Below, in pieces: positions 9,320 through 21,072 of a stretch of DNA of 64,000 nt. The stretch is from Cryptomeria japonica. Its lineage: Eukaryota > Streptophyta > Pinopsida > Cupressales > Cupressaceae. Numbering within the stretch: the first letter of the stretch is position 1; every line of letters begins with the position of its first letter. The notes below the pieces were generated by a model, which saw only the letters and a program-made list of their open reading frames with translations, was not told the DNA's origin and made no database searches. The stretch is taken from NCBI RefSeq assembly GCF_030272615.1, contig NC_081412.1, positions 665,616,352 through 665,680,351 on the forward strand. The letters are read 5' to 3'. The position numbers were made by a program, and so were the translations under genes.

Positions 9320-10906
9320 TGATAACTCAATGATGAACCACTAGTACCAAACCGGTACTGAGAGGGGGGGGGGTGAATCAGTACAAACCCAAATACAATC
9401 CAAAACTGGTTTGACAGCAAACACTTCGAATGACTGATAAACAGAGATACCGGTAAAACAGAGTGCAACTAGTAACATCCAGTATAGCTCAATCAGTCAT
9501 GTATCGGTTACTCAATAAGCTTTTCTCTTAGCTCAATACCACATTATCATAATATTCACATGCATGAACTAGTAGACTTAACCATCAAATCTTCACAATG
9601 GTGAGTTCAATATGTTTTATAGACAGGCATAAAACATAGAACCTTCATGTGCATAATAGATAAAACAAAGCATCACAAGACAAAAGCATTTCACATGACA
9701 CACATATTTTTTCACGTGGAAACCCAACTGGAAAAAACCATGGTGGGGATGAATACCCACAAGCTACTTTTTGAACTCTTTAGAAGTTTGCTTTGTGAGG
9801 AGCCTTGTCCGGTTAAGAACATTACAATAGGTTCTGGTAGGAACCGATCCTATTAGGGATCACCCGGTTAAGGGTTAAACCCGGTAGGGTCACCTTGTTA
9901 GAGAATTTTAAGAACTCAATAGCTGAAATGATCTCCTAAGCTTCTCTAGCTTCTCAGAACTCATTAGCTTCGAGTTACCTGGTTAAGGGATTTGAAACAA
10001 GCCGGTTAAGACCACCCGATTTAAGGGATTTTGAATCACGCCAGTTAAGGCTACCTTGTTAGGGGATTTTACAACTGTTGAAGTGGTTAGAGATCAACAG
10101 GTATTACAATGATCTATTGACAACACTAAATGCTAATGTAGATCCGTTTTGGCTCCTTTTCACCTTCTGCACATTCACTTTGCAGATATCTCTTCTCTTC
10201 TTTGGTTTGGCAAGAATCACGTATCACTTCCCTTGGATACACACTCACAACTTTTGCCAACCACCTCAGATAGAAACCCAACATCAACCTTATAGGAAAC
10301 ATATAGGTTGGTAGCAAAAACCCTAAACCCTAAACCTATTAGGTTGAGCAATTCAAACGGTTCAATCCTAACTATTGAATCATACTGCATTAAATGCACC
10401 AGTCTTGAGTCGATCTCAAGACATTCTCCATCGTCCATTATCCACCATTTTCATAGCGGCTGATAACCCATCATGCGTTATCACCATTTTGACAGACTTC
10501 GCACATTCCTGAGGTAGATAGGAATAGTCTTCTTCATGCAAGATCCTTCATGCGCACAGAGCTTACGTGGCAACACGATCTATCCTTCATCATATTGCTA
10601 ACTCATCACACAAAGATCACCGATTGAGTCACACAGACTTGAGATACTCCAACCGGAAACCCCGAAGTGGAAGCTGCCTTACCAACCGATAGTCATATAG
10701 TGCTTCCATGTGCCGATTCCCATAACTACATGCCGATTCACCTTGAACAAATGTGCCGCTTCACTTTGGCATATACCGGTTCACACATATGCCGGTACCT
10801 CTTTCTTCACTTATCACATGTGCTGGTCCACACTATGTCCCATATTGACATCAATGACAACATACAATATCATTATGTCTTCATGCCGGTTCACATAATG
10901 CCAACA
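9320..10906 (-). mobile_element. Solo LTR inserted in the T1 RT gene (1587 bp)
   Basis: On the minus strand it begins TGTTGGCATTATGTG and ends GAGTTATCA. Flanks are ACACT (9315-9319) and ACATT (10907-10911), a 4/5 match for a 5-bp target duplication. The T1 protein frame is restored across the element. A C-tract with ATTCACCCCC and CTCTCA lies about 40-60 nt from its 3' end, as in the Copia LTR at 61585 and the LTR at 46889-48039. No internal coding sequence remains. The repeated CCGGTTAAG and CCGGT words inside are also seen in the 46889-48039 LTR. Confidence 0.82.
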
Positions 10907-10911
10907 ACATT

Positions 10912-12105
10912 GCACTTCTTGTAAAAGCCGAGCTAAAGAAACTATTAGATTGGGGTTTCATAAGACCTGTTGCATATCCAGAATAGGTTTCAAGGATTGT
11001 GCCAGTGTCAAAGCCAGATAAAAGCATAAGAGTGCACCAATTTCAGAGATTTGAACAAGGCGTGTCCCAAAGATGATTTCCCACTACCCAACATTGATAT
11101 AATTGTGGACTTATCAACAGGACATGAGTTGTTTTTATTAATGGATGGATTCACAAGATACAATCAAATAAGAATCGCCCCTGAAGATCAAGAAAAGACA
11201 AAATTCACTTGTGCATGGGGTACTTACTGCTGGAATGTTATGCCATTTGGGCTTAAGAATGCAGGAGCAACTTATCAAAGAGCTATGGCAAGAATTTTTC
11301 ATGATATGATGCTTACATTTATAGAAGATTGTGTAGATGATATACTTGCAAAATATCATACAAGAAAAGAACATTTGAACATATTGAGCAAGATCTTTGA
11401 TAGGCTTGAAAGATATCAGTTGAGATTAAATCCAAAGAAATGTGCATTTGGAGTAACCTCTAGAAAACTTCTTGGGTACATTATATCAGCTCGAGGAATT
11501 GAAGTAGATCCTAAAAAAGTCAAAGCCATCATGGAAATGGAGTCACCTAGGAACGTAAGTCAATTGCATTCTTTACGAGGAAGATTGCAATCAATTAGAA
11601 GATTTATCTCTCAATTGGTAAATAGATGTCATCTATTCACTCATCTTTTACATAAGAAGGTTCCATTCAAATGGGATCTGAAGTGTGAAGAGGCTTTTAT
11701 GCAAATCAAAGAATATCTCATGAATCCTCCAGTACTTGTATCACCAATCAAGGGGAAACCATTGTTTCTTTATATCTCAACAACAAATGTATCATTACGA
11801 GCTCTCCTAGCACAACATGATGAAGAAGGAAAAGAAAGAGCAATGTATTATATCAGTAGAACACTTGTCAGCTATGAATTGAATTATACATCAATAGAGA
11901 AGACATTCCTAGCAGCTATATTTGCAGCTCAAAAGCTGTGACATTATATGTTGACTCATTCTGTGAAGCTGATAGCAAAAATCTATCCATCAAAGTATTT
12001 GGTGAGCAAGTCAACTTTGATAGACAAACTGGCCAAGTGGGTTATGGTACTAAATGAGTTTGAGATAGAGTATGTTGATCGAAAATCTATCAAAGGAGGT
12101 CATTG
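10912..12105 (+). pseudogene. T1 reverse transcriptase and RNase H
   Basis: Conserved RT blocks in order: LKKLLDWGFIRPVAYPE, NKACPKDDFPLPNID (11051 onward), LLMDGFTRYNQIRIAPED, FTCAWGTYCWNVMPFGLKNAG, then FIEDCVDDILAK, where the catalytic motif is CVDD instead of the usual YVDD. The RNase H connection and domain follow (AFMQIKEYLMNPPVL, FLYISTTNVSLRALLAQ, MYYISRTLVSYELNYTSIEK) to about 12105. Stops near 10985 and 11940 and a shift near 11045 inactivate it. It copied element RNA to cDNA in the cytoplasmic particle. Confidence 0.88.
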
Positions 12106-12192
12106 TTGATCAATTAGCTGAAGCACCTTTACAAGATGACATACCATTGCACATTGAATTTCCTAATGTAGACATTCTGACAATAAGTACAA

Positions 12193-12600
12193 AATTTTGG
12201 GAGTTGTATTTTGATGGTTCTTATACACAATATGGATCAGGTGCAATAATTTTGTTCATCACACCTCAAGGACACAATTTCAAAATCATATAGACCGTAC
12301 TTGCCATGCACAAACAATACGTCAAAATATGAAGCATTGACTATTGGGCTCAAAATGTCTATTGAATAGAAGATCGAGGAATTACATGTCTATGATGATT
12401 AACAACTTATCATTGACCAAATAAATGATCATTATCAAACTAAGGATGACAAGCTAATGCCCTACATATAGTTCGTAGAATAATTTAAAGAACACTTTGA
12501 AGAAATATCATTCACCCAGATCCCAAGAAACAAGAATAAAGCAACAGATGAAATGGGTACAACAACATCTCTTGTAGAATTAGGAGAATCAACAATGTTA
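12193..12600 (+). pseudogene. T1 second (archaeal-like) RNase H
   Basis: Follows the regular RNase H and precedes integrase, the position generally described for Tat elements. The first half reads WELYFDGSYTQYGSG with TPQGHNFKI. After a frameshift near 12290 it continues NNTSKYEALTIGLKMSIE, KIEELHVYDD and LIIDQINDHYQTKDDKLMPY, then FTQIPRNKNKATDEM. The acidic residues expected in YFDGS, YEA and the DD position are visible. Several stops follow. Confidence 0.82.
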
Positions 12601-12829
12601 TGAATTCTTGGTGGAAGATATCTTAACCCCTACCATTCAATCTCAACATGCCTACATGATTTTCCATATATCAAGAACCAATCAATCCTTATACAACCAA
12701 ATCTATCAATACTTGAAAGAGAATATCCTTCCTCCTGACCTATAATGCAATCGGAGAAGTGGGCCCACTATGTGCCATGCAAGGAATCACTTGTGGCCCT
12801 TTTTCTGCCAGTCATCCTGCTATACTATT

Positions 12830-13981
12830 AGTGTTGATACCTTATATAGGCGAGGTCTAGACGACACTTTATTGAGATGTCTAAAACAAGAGGAATCTAA
12901 GAAAGTTCTTAATGAAGTTCATGCAGGTATTTGTGGCACACACTAAAGTGGATTAACACTGGCTAAGAAACTTCTTCATATGGGTTACTATTGGCCTACT
13001 ATGGAGAGATATTCATTTACATATGCAAAGAAATGCAAACAATGCCAGATTCGTGGGAATCTCATTCACGCACTAGCACAATAACTATATCATATGGCAT
13101 GTTCAAGGCCATTCTCCCAATGGGGTCTTGATTTGGTAGGTAAGATAAATCCTTCATCCTCTAATGGACATAAGTTCATTATGACTGCTACTCAATATTT
13201 CACTAAATGGATTGAAGCAGTACCTTTGACAAAAGTGACAGGAAAACAAATATCATCATTCATCTTGAATTATATAATCTGTCCCTATGGAGTTCTTATG
13301 ACCATTATCACTAATAATGGATGACCATTTAAAAATCAAGTTGTGAAGGAACTATGTGAGCAATTCCATATCCATCATAGGTTTTCTACTCCATATTATC
13401 CACAAGGAAATGGTCAAGCTGAGGCATCAAACAAGACTATCTTAAAAATCTTGAAGAAAACAATAAATGAAGATGGAAAAGACTGGCACATTCAGCTAAA
13501 TCATACTCTTTGGGCATACCAAACCAACATGCACACACCAATGGGGTAAACTCCATATTGCTTAGTCTATGGATTAGAAGCCATATTACCAATAGAACTA
13601 GAGATACCTTCTCTACGAGTTTCCTCCAAAGGTCTTATACCAAAAGAAGAAGAACAAGTCTCTAGACTTCAAGAACTTGAGAGGATTCAGGAACATCGCC
13701 AAAATTCAATAGATAATTTGAAGGTACATCAACAGAGAATGGAAAGAAGTTATAATCACAGAGTTAAGCCACATAATATTCAAGTTGGAGATATAGTTCT
13801 AAGGACGAATCCGAGAAATCAATAAAACCGAGAAAAGAAGGGTAAATTTGAACCAAATTGGTTAGGTCCTTTTGTCATAGTAGTAGCATATGGCTTAGGA
13901 GCATACAAGTTATCTACTCCTGAAGGTGATTGGTTTGATGAACCTATCAATTCTATCCATCTCAATAAGTTCTATGCTTGA
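12830..13981 (+). pseudogene. T1 integrase
   Basis: N-terminal zinc-binding region: EVHAGICGTH, then GYYWPTMERY and CKQCQIRG (H-H-C-C). Catalytic core: first Asp in FSQWGLDLVGKINP; second position ITNNG has Asn where Asp is expected and is followed by a stop; Glu in GNGQAEASNKTILK. The C-terminal part reads NIQVGDIVLRTNPRNQ, GPFVIVVAYGLGAYKLSTPEG and NSIHLNKFYA, ending in TGA at 13979-13981. The lost catalytic Asp and multiple stops make it inactive. Confidence 0.88.
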
Positions 13982-13988
13982 GATATAT

Positions 13989-14110
13989 AGTCCTGAAAAA
14001 ATCAATAAAAAGCATATAAAGTCCTAAAAAAATCAATAAAAAGCATATAAAGTCCTAAAAAAAATCAATAAAAAGCATATAAAGTCCTAAAGAAATCAGT
14101 AAAAAATTTG
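13989..14110 (+). repeat. 31-32 bp tandem repeat just after T1 pol
   Basis: Four copies of AGTCCTAAAAAAATCAAT followed by AAAAAGCATATAA; the first copy has CCTGAAAA, and the last is degenerate and passes into related A-rich sequence to about 14150. Confidence 0.9.
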
Positions 14111-15959
14111 AAAAGCAGAAAAATCCATAAAAAGCATAAAACAAAAAAGAAAAAAAAATCAAAATATGGAAAAAATGTAATAAATTTACACAGTGAAAAC
14201 CTAATAAACATGCACTATCTAAAAAGTGAGTTCTTCCATCTACGAGATCACTTTGTGTACCTATCCACTTCATCATATCACATCTATCACTTCCATCTAT
14301 CCTAGCTCATCCATTTCATCTTTCACATCTTTTGCTTTGAGCCATTTGGTAGGAAATATGTAGCTTACCAACAGTTATCAATCTTTGACATACTTGTTGT
14401 AGTCACTGTCTTAGATTTTCTCAGAATCAATCATATTTGCATTATATCTCGCCATGGTTTGGATCTTGATCAATTTGTACATCCATAATAAATTTTGTTT
14501 CCGCTGGGGGCAAGATCCTAATTCCTTTTGCTAAGGTGATCTTTTGAATCTTTGAAATCCAAAACATTCAGAAAACTTAGAAAAACCAAAAGCATCTAGG
14601 ATTTTGAAATAGATAATGAGCAGCAAAGCAATGAAGATCAAGGCATTTTATGACAAGTAAATCGTGAAAATCAGAAAATGAAGAATCAACTAGCAAGTAA
14701 TAAAGGATTATCAAGGATCATTCATCAAGATGATTATATCAGTTAATGACCATGAGAACATATGAATGGCATACAAGATTCAGTGTTTATAGCTTGATTT
14801 TATTGCTAATCATGTACTCTATGCGACTCAAGGATGTCCATGACTAAGGAAGCTATGATGGGGCATGATTATTTTCTTTGTTTATTGTCTATGGTTTATC
14901 TCTTATTAAGGTATGTACTTGTCTAAGGATATGATCGACAAAAGATCAAGGAGGACGTTATGAATCATGCATGAAAGGAGATAATCCTTATCTATTCTGC
15001 AAGAAATACTCAGGTCAACTTGATTCATTATATCAAGTTGCTTGTATTAACTTGCTATATCAAAATCCATGTAAGAAATACTTAGGTCAACTTGAATCTT
15101 TATGTCAAGTTGCTTGTATTTTCTTACAACGTTTTAAAGCTCAATGATGAAATCAAGCATTGTTACAAGACAACATATGAAGAATGGAAGTATCATTTTA
15201 AATTAGACCATTTTTAGATTAGCTCATTATTTGTTTGCATTATAAGCTTTCAATGTTAGTTGCATTATAAGCATATCATTTCATTTATAGATCAACGGTC
15301 AGAAATAAAGATTGAGTATACTTGGACAAACAAAAAAATTGCATTTGATCATTGTAGGTGCATTCATCTTTAGAATCATTTCAATTATTGCATTAGTTTG
15401 CATTCCATTAGGTGCATTTCATAATCATGTAGTACAATCATCATTATTATTTGCATTAGGATCATTCTCATTTTAGTTCTTTTAATCCATTAAGGTCATT
15501 TAGTTTCATCTTTGCACTTAGATTCATTTATCATTATAAGTTTGATCAAACACAACATTGATAATCATCATTTGCATTTAAATAATCAGACTTGAAATAA
15601 AAAAACATTTCATTTGCATTTTCTCATCATTATATGCATACACATTAAAAATAAAAATCAATCACTCTTTTGCATTCCCATATAAATCATTGCATTTAAG
15701 TTAGTAATCATTTTCATTTGCATCCATGATCATCAAAATAAAAAAAATAAAAACCATTTTTCATTTCATCATCATCACATCATATAGATCATCATAAAAA
15801 GAAAAGATCATCATCTATATAATCAATGCATATAGAGTAACATGCATAATAAAAGATCATCATATAGGTCCGTGTTTGCATATAGGTCATCATAAAACAA
15901 TAAAAAGTCCAAGTATACAATGATATCAGATAAAAAATACAAGTGCCTCAACAATATAA
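14111..15959. other. AT-rich non-coding 3' region of T1
   Basis: No ORF with protein-like composition on either strand. It contains a purine run TGGGGGCAAG near 14505-14514 after TTTCC, the sort of polypurine motif seen downstream of pol in Tat elements; a 48-bp direct repeat at 15001-15048 and 15073-15120; and a long degenerate stretch rich in TTTGCATT and ATCATTTG from about 15190 to 15740. Confidence 0.6.
15001..15120 (+). repeat. Two direct copies of a 48-bp sequence, 72 bp apart
   Basis: AAGAAATACT(C/T)AGGTCAACT...ATCAAGTTGCTTGTATT occurs at 15001-15048 and 15073-15120, differing at a few positions. Each copy contains the inverted pair CAACTTGA / TCAAGTTG. Confidence 0.85.
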
Positions 15960-17770
15960 ATCAAGTCAAGGCTGTCTTGTGCCACTACCACCTGACTTTG
16001 TTCGTCTTTGTGGATTTGGACGAGAAGATCCTCTAGATGCCTATCTCACATGATCACCACTCCTCTAAGGAGGTCCCATAACTCCAACGTTGCTAGTATC
16101 CATCCTCACAGTGGTATGATAGCTATCTTGCCTCTGGCTCTCTACGATTAAATCCTCATATAATCGTCGCCGGTGTGATGTCTCCTTCCCAGCTAGAACT
16201 AGTGCTCTGATGGTATCAGCTGAGAGAGTGTCTGATCAAACTAGCTGAATATGATCAAGAAGACCCTGAGTATCTTGTTGTCTCCTAACAAACTTGTCCC
16301 TCTCTGACATGAGTGTCTATACCTGTGCTCTAAGTTGATCTATATGTGCTCTGAGACTCTCCAAGGCATCCTTCTTTGGCACATCTTGTTGAGAAACATG
16401 ACTCTAAATCCCCTCATCTCCACCTCCCTGTCCACCTTCTGGAATCTTAGCCCGAGTAGCTCTCAGAACCTATCATCTAATGAGAGGAACTTGATCCTCT
16501 AAATCCTCCTCCTCTCCACTATGCGTTGCAATAACCCTAGGGTCTGGCTAAATCTAACCAAAATCAATGCCTCTCGCAACCCCTATCGAGTCTGGTGCTC
16601 CTGCCTCCTTCAGTGGAGGGTAACCCTCTCACTGATATCATATCTATCCTGCCAATATCCCTCCCAATCCATCCTACCTCTCTCCCACCCATGGGAAGTG
16701 GTCTCCCAATCCTGCCAACCGGTCCAAAAGGTCATCCATAGACTCTCAACTGACCTCCTCTCTGTTCGGGTCTCCTATTGGCTCCGCCTCCATCTCCTCC
16801 CTCATCTCCATCACCTCCGGCCTCTTGAGCAGCTCTAAGCTCTCGTCTCCATCTCCTAATGATGGGATCATTTGAATCATCCTCCTCATCTCCTGAGCTA
16901 GGAGGAGGGTCTGTTGGATCAGTAATCTGAGGAAAAGGGTGTGCAAGCATGTACTGAGCATAATCCACAGTCACCCTAGAATCTAGAATGTGCAATCTCA
17001 AATCATAAACCACCCTAGGAGTAGCCAAAAACTCTACGCATGCTATCTCAAAAGACAAAGAAGGTCCCCGATATTGCCTATCCTTGTACCATTGTGCATA
17101 TATTGCGACACTAGTAGGCATGTGTTGAATGATACCAAACTATCTTAGAATGTGACTAATCAATTGTCGCTTAATAATGTATGAAGTCCAACCAATGAGA
17201 TATCTACTCTGCATAATATATGGTAATGTTCGTGCATCATCCATCCATGGCTCACAATCAATATAAGGTCTCCAAATAATGCTATCCAGTGAATCCATAA
17301 CCCAACTCCAATAATCCATCTTACCCAACTTATGTTGAGTAAGGATACCTGCATACAAATAGACATATGACCATGTCTCACCACAAACTCTATGATGAAT
17401 AGGATGAGTAATAACAATGTACTCCCAACATGAGGTTTGTAAAAGTGTGCATCCTATAGAAAAACTAACACTCTCATAAAAAACAATCTAATAAAGATCA
17501 TGATACAAATGAGCAAGCATACAAAAACCCCACACATATCGAGTCCAATGTTGCATCACGCTCTGAATAATCTCACCCCAACCAACAACAAAACCTCAAT
17601 ATCTCCTGTCTGGACAGATGAATCCCCCAATCAAACCTACAAGAATCATGGGGAGTGTCTCATAATAGATGATCATATCCTCCCATCAGATCTCTCCTCT
17701 AGAAATGCTCTCATCACCAAATATGTCTCTACAAGCCTTTGTCCCTCCACGATCTTGAAAAATATGCTTT
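15960..17770 (-). pseudogene. Plant mobile domain (PMD) pseudogene, minus copy
   Basis: From the right: CRDIFGDES, WEDMIIYYETLP, HHRVCGETWSYVYLYAGIL, WRPYIDCEPWMDDARTLPYI, RYLIGWTSYIIKRQLISHIL, MPTSVAIYAQWYKDRQ, then VVYDLRLHILDSRVTVDYAQ. This is the pattern of PMD (PF10536-type, MAIN-like) proteins associated with plant mobile elements. The N-terminal part of the domain, present in the plus copy at 22240, is missing. After the domain come a proline/acidic linker (TDPPPSSGDEEDDSNDP), a Gly/Asp-rich stretch, and toward 16200-16400 a coiled-coil tail (ALESLRAHIDQLRAQV, MSERDKFVRRQQD). Stops and shifts break the frame throughout. It lies antisense to T1 gag-pol. Confidence 0.75.
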
Positions 17771-18616
17771 GTTGATTTTACCGCTATTGTTTGTTCATTG
17801 TGATAAAGAATCTCTTTGTTGAAAAACACGTCTTTGCAAAATTTATCTGTCAAATTATGTCCCAAAGCCACGTAAATAGTGATGAAAATGGTGTAGAAAT
17901 CTCCTATGTTTTAACAAGATCTTGTGATTGATATACAAGAATCTTATTCTTTTCTGAGTAGCTTTATAACTGGGCTTTCTTTTCTTAAGGTGATACTTAA
18001 AAGTCATATAAGCATATGATAGGTTACAAGTTTGCTTGATTCCAATGTGAGTGCAATTCTGATTTTGATATAACCTAGGTTCAAAATAGGAAAGATATAT
18101 CCAAGATAATGAACACAAGGTGGATTGACCAAGTTTTGTGATAGAGGATTTGATATATCCTGATGAGAAACTGATAACGATGTTGATTTTTGCACCTAAG
18201 ATGTTTGAATCAATATCTTGTTGAATGTTCTATGCTTATGGAAACCTTTTGGAAATAGCCTGTTGGATTGGTGACCCAGTTATCAAAGTAGTTTGAAAAT
18301 GTGTGATGGTTTAAAGATACTTCTACTCAAGAAGTGTTTTGATATTGACTTTGAAGTTTTGGTTTGATATGCTTTGTCTCATATGTGAGAAAGCATTTGT
18401 GCTAACGTTTTGGTCAAAAGTGCCAACTTATGGGACAAAAGTGCTATTTTGTTGCTTGAAAGCACTGCTTTGACTGTGCTTCAATGATTTTTTCAATTTT
18501 TCCAGCAAGTTGTTGGATTTTTGCTCATTTTTATATGATGATTTTCTTTAATTTTTGAACATTTTTAGCATGTTATAGACATAGAAGACACAATGTTTGG
18601 AAAACAAAATACATAA

Positions 18617-19174
18617 GCAAGTACAAATCCTATGGTAGGCTAGGACAATAATTGTTGAATCTCACATGGGGTTTCCCCTGAGGCTATGTTATTCAAAGTG
18701 GATATTTAGATGCTTGACCCCACTGGCTCCACCCTTGACACTCACTTCTTTGGGGCAGCCAAGCACCAGTTTCCATGAAAACTCCCCATGGAAAACTTTA
18801 TATCTCTACTAAGAATCGTATGTGTGTGTACCGTTTCAAAGGTCCGACCTCCTACACCAACAATTAGAAGGATTTTGGCAACTAGTACAAGCGGTTTTTA
18901 GTAAAGGATTTTGATCATGTGGCCATACATGCGGCACTTGTAGTCCTATAAATACAAAAGGTTCCCAACCTATAGAGGTTATGCTCCATAGGGTTTATGG
19001 GGAAACATAGTGTTAGTAGAAACTTATCAGCACATGTCGCTTATGAGTTTCGTCACAAACACAATTTATTTCAAGTGGATCAGAAGGACTCGATATTAGC
19101 CCATTTCTACTATGGTTCATTCGCCTCTCACTGGCCCCCTCAAGGCAACTCGGGAAGGCAGGCCCTCTACAGGT
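18617..19174 (-). other. Leader block shared by R2 and R1
   Basis: Homologous to 3360-3942 along its length, with scattered substitutions and small indels. It contains TATAAATAC at 18947-18955 on the plus strand at the equivalent position. Confidence 0.75.
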
Positions 19175-19561
19175 TATACATAAAAGAAGTAGGTCTAGTT
19201 TTTTGATCACCGTATGAGGGTGAGAGCATACTTACCTACTACTTCATCAAGCACGAAAAACACAAGTTTATTTTAGCCCTCTAAAATCTATGTGCAACTA
19301 CTTTAAAGAAGTCACTCAAAATGCAAGTTGCATGTTGTCAATTTATCCCCTTAGTTAAGCTAAATGAGAAAGATATGATGTGTTACTTTCCAATATAAAA
19401 CTCTGAATTAACTAGGTGAGGAAATGCATGAAATTTGCTTAAAAACAATCATGCACATAGATATGTCAGTAGTTTGAAAATTTCAGTTCTTGGACATTCC
19501 GACCTGCAAGAAAAGTTTGTTGGTTGCAAATAAAAGAGTTATCCTAACAAACGTGTTGTCT

Positions 19562-19860
19562 TTCACCTCAAAAGTGCTAACCTAAAGGACCAAAGAGTGA
19601 ACCTGTGACACAAAAGCGCTGCTCTATGGATTAAAAAGAAAGAATTCACTGACAAAAGTGCTAATCAAAATGACACATGCGTTAACCTGTGAGACAAAAA
19701 TGATGTTCTAGAGATTAAATGTGTTGATTTGCAGATAAAAGTGCTAACCTAAATGTCAAATGCGCTAACCTGAGAGACAAAAGTGTTAATCTATTAAATA
19801 AAAGAACTGTCCAAATTCACGCATGCGTGAATTTGGATTACAAATGCGTTAAACTTATTT
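19562..19860 (-). repeat. Degenerate tandem array, motif ACAAAAGTGCTAACCT
   Basis: About ten imperfect copies of a unit of 25-35 bp: (G)ACAAAAGTG(C)TAACCTAAA, alternating with CAAATGCGCTAACCTGAGAG. It occupies the same place as the ACAGACGCG array in R1 but is unrelated in sequence. Confidence 0.8.
19810..19837. repeat. Perfect 28-bp palindrome near the R2 PBS
   Basis: Half-site TCCAAATTCACGCA followed directly by its exact reverse complement, no loop. It lies about 70 nt inside the primer-binding site in the leader. The centre GCATGC is self-complementary. Confidence 0.95.
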
Positions 19861-19904
19861 TTGCGAGAAATAGACATGATATTAAAAAGATATGTGTGAG
19901 GCTC

Positions 19905-19924
19905 CAGCCCCACGGTGGGTGCCA
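19905..19924 (-). promoter_or_regulatory. Primer-binding site of R2
   Basis: On the minus strand TGGCACCCACCGTGGGGCTG starts 3 nt after the LTR end, with the same TTT spacer as R1. The sequence is related to the R1 and R3 sites. Confidence 0.75.
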
Positions 19925-19927
19925 AAA

Positions 19928-21057
19928 TGTGTCAACTTGAATTTCATCATCAGAATACTACTCGCAACATGTTAATTTCACAAAATACAAAGGAAATGCT
20001 ACAGAAAATCCAAACTCAACCAATGAAACTACATGAAATTGATATAAAATAAAAACACTATTTTTACCTTCATGATTAAAGTCTTATTGTGTCCTAACTC
20101 CACTGTTTCTGGTTGCAGATGATGTGCTCTCAAACAAGCATTAGTAGCTTCCCATATGTCATATGAAGAATGGACTGATAGTTAACTGAAACTATGATAT
20201 GCAATGCAAATGATTTAAGGCTAAATGATTATGCTAAATGAGAAAATGCTAAATTGCTAAATTTCTTCAAGATAAAAACTCATGGATGCATAAGCTTTCC
20301 AAATTGTGAACTTGAAGACTAACTCTTTCTCAACTCAAACTCCTACTTTTATAGACTTTTGAGAGGATAAAATGATGTGGCCTGGATCAACGGTCATGAT
20401 CAAATCTGCAGATTTGGATGGTTGTGAGAAAAGGCGAAGGTTGAGAGAAAAGGGGAAGGAGAAGACAAGTGTCACTCATCTTACCTTGACTGGGTTGCCG
20501 ACTAAGGGAATCTATGGATGGTTGGAGAAGATTTAGGCATGAGAGGACAAGTGGACTAAAGTCCTTCCTAAGATATAAGGATGTTGGAGAGAATATAGAA
20601 GAAGGCTAAGAAATAGGTGTACATACACAATATTTCATTTATTTTGGAAGTTGAAGATAAATGATGAATTAATATTTAAGAAATATTAATATCTTTAGCC
20701 ACATGATTGATGAGTTGGCAAAGGAAAGATGAAGTGGAGATGGAAGGATGAGTTGGAAAAGGGATTAAATAATTTAGAAATTATTTAATATTTGAGACTA
20801 TAGGATAGAGAAATAACCATTAAATATTAGATATTTAATTGATTGAAGGAATAATTAAATATTAGATATTTAATTAATTAGGGGAATAGGATAAATTAAT
20901 TAATTAATAAAATATTTTAATTAAATTAATTAGTAGAAAGACATGAAATGAACTAAATAAATTAATCTTTTCAATTAACTATTTAATAGAAGAATAATTA
21001 TTAAATAAATATAAAATATTTATTTAATCGCTCATAGCCAATTTTTATGTGTATACA
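19928..21057 (-). repeat. LTR of R2 (1130 bp)
   Basis: On the minus strand it begins TGTATACACATAAAAATTGG and ends CAAGTTGACACA. A PPT (CAAAGAGGGGCAAAA) precedes it and a PBS follows. The U3 side (20640-21030) has AT-rich inverted repeats such as ATTAAATATTAGATATTTAA. A TATA box, CTATAAAAGTAGG, lies at 20343-20355 on the minus strand. Confidence 0.85.
20343..20355 (-). promoter_or_regulatory. TATA box of the R2 LTR
   Basis: CTATAAAAGTAGG on the minus strand, in element sense, about 700 bp into the LTR. The best TATA match in this LTR. Confidence 0.55.
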
Positions 21058-21072
21058 TTTTGCCCCTCTTTG
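21058..21072 (-). promoter_or_regulatory. Polypurine tract of R2
   Basis: On the minus strand CAAAGAGGGGCAAAA abuts the LTR start TGTATACAC. It is the plus-strand primer site and shows that internal 3' sequence lies to the right. An imperfect hairpin (arms 21068-21083 and 21087-21102, 14 of 16 pairs) overlaps its outer edge. Confidence 0.8.

Larger units (their letters stand above)
5457..17770 (+). mobile_element. T1: decayed Tat-like Ty3/gypsy element with antisense PMD ORF
   Basis: Plus-strand order: gag (truncated by R1), protease, a charged region, the RT N-terminus, a solo LTR insertion, RT, RNase H, second RNase H, integrase ending at 13981, a 2-kb AT-rich region, then a PMD pseudogene on the minus strand. 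Many stops and several frameshifts show it is dead. The 5' end is cut by R1 and no 3' LTR is seen. The right limit is set where the PMD homology stops (about 17770). Including the PMD segment in T1 is an inference, supported by R2, where another PMD copy sits near a 3' LTR in the same antisense orientation. Confidence 0.7.
17771..19904 (-). other. Leader of R2
   Basis: Same architecture as the R1 leader: an array next to the PBS (19562-19860), the conserved block (18617-19174), and traces of the array motif on the far side (18395-18480, AAAAGTGC(T/C)AACTTATGGG-like). No supported ORF. The 17771-18395 part shows no similarity that I can see to the matching part of R1. Confidence 0.6.

Noticed and set aside
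10314-10338. Telomere-like CCCTAAA repeats
   Set aside because: Only two to three units inside a solo LTR; too short for an interstitial telomere.
14111-15959. Possible 3' LTR of T1
   Set aside because: No TG...CA unit, no similarity to the R1 or R2 LTRs and no duplicated partner in the window.
16521-16838. Open stretch of 105 codons on the plus strand
   Set aside because: It is the shadow of the Gly/Asp-rich tail of the minus-strand PMD pseudogene.
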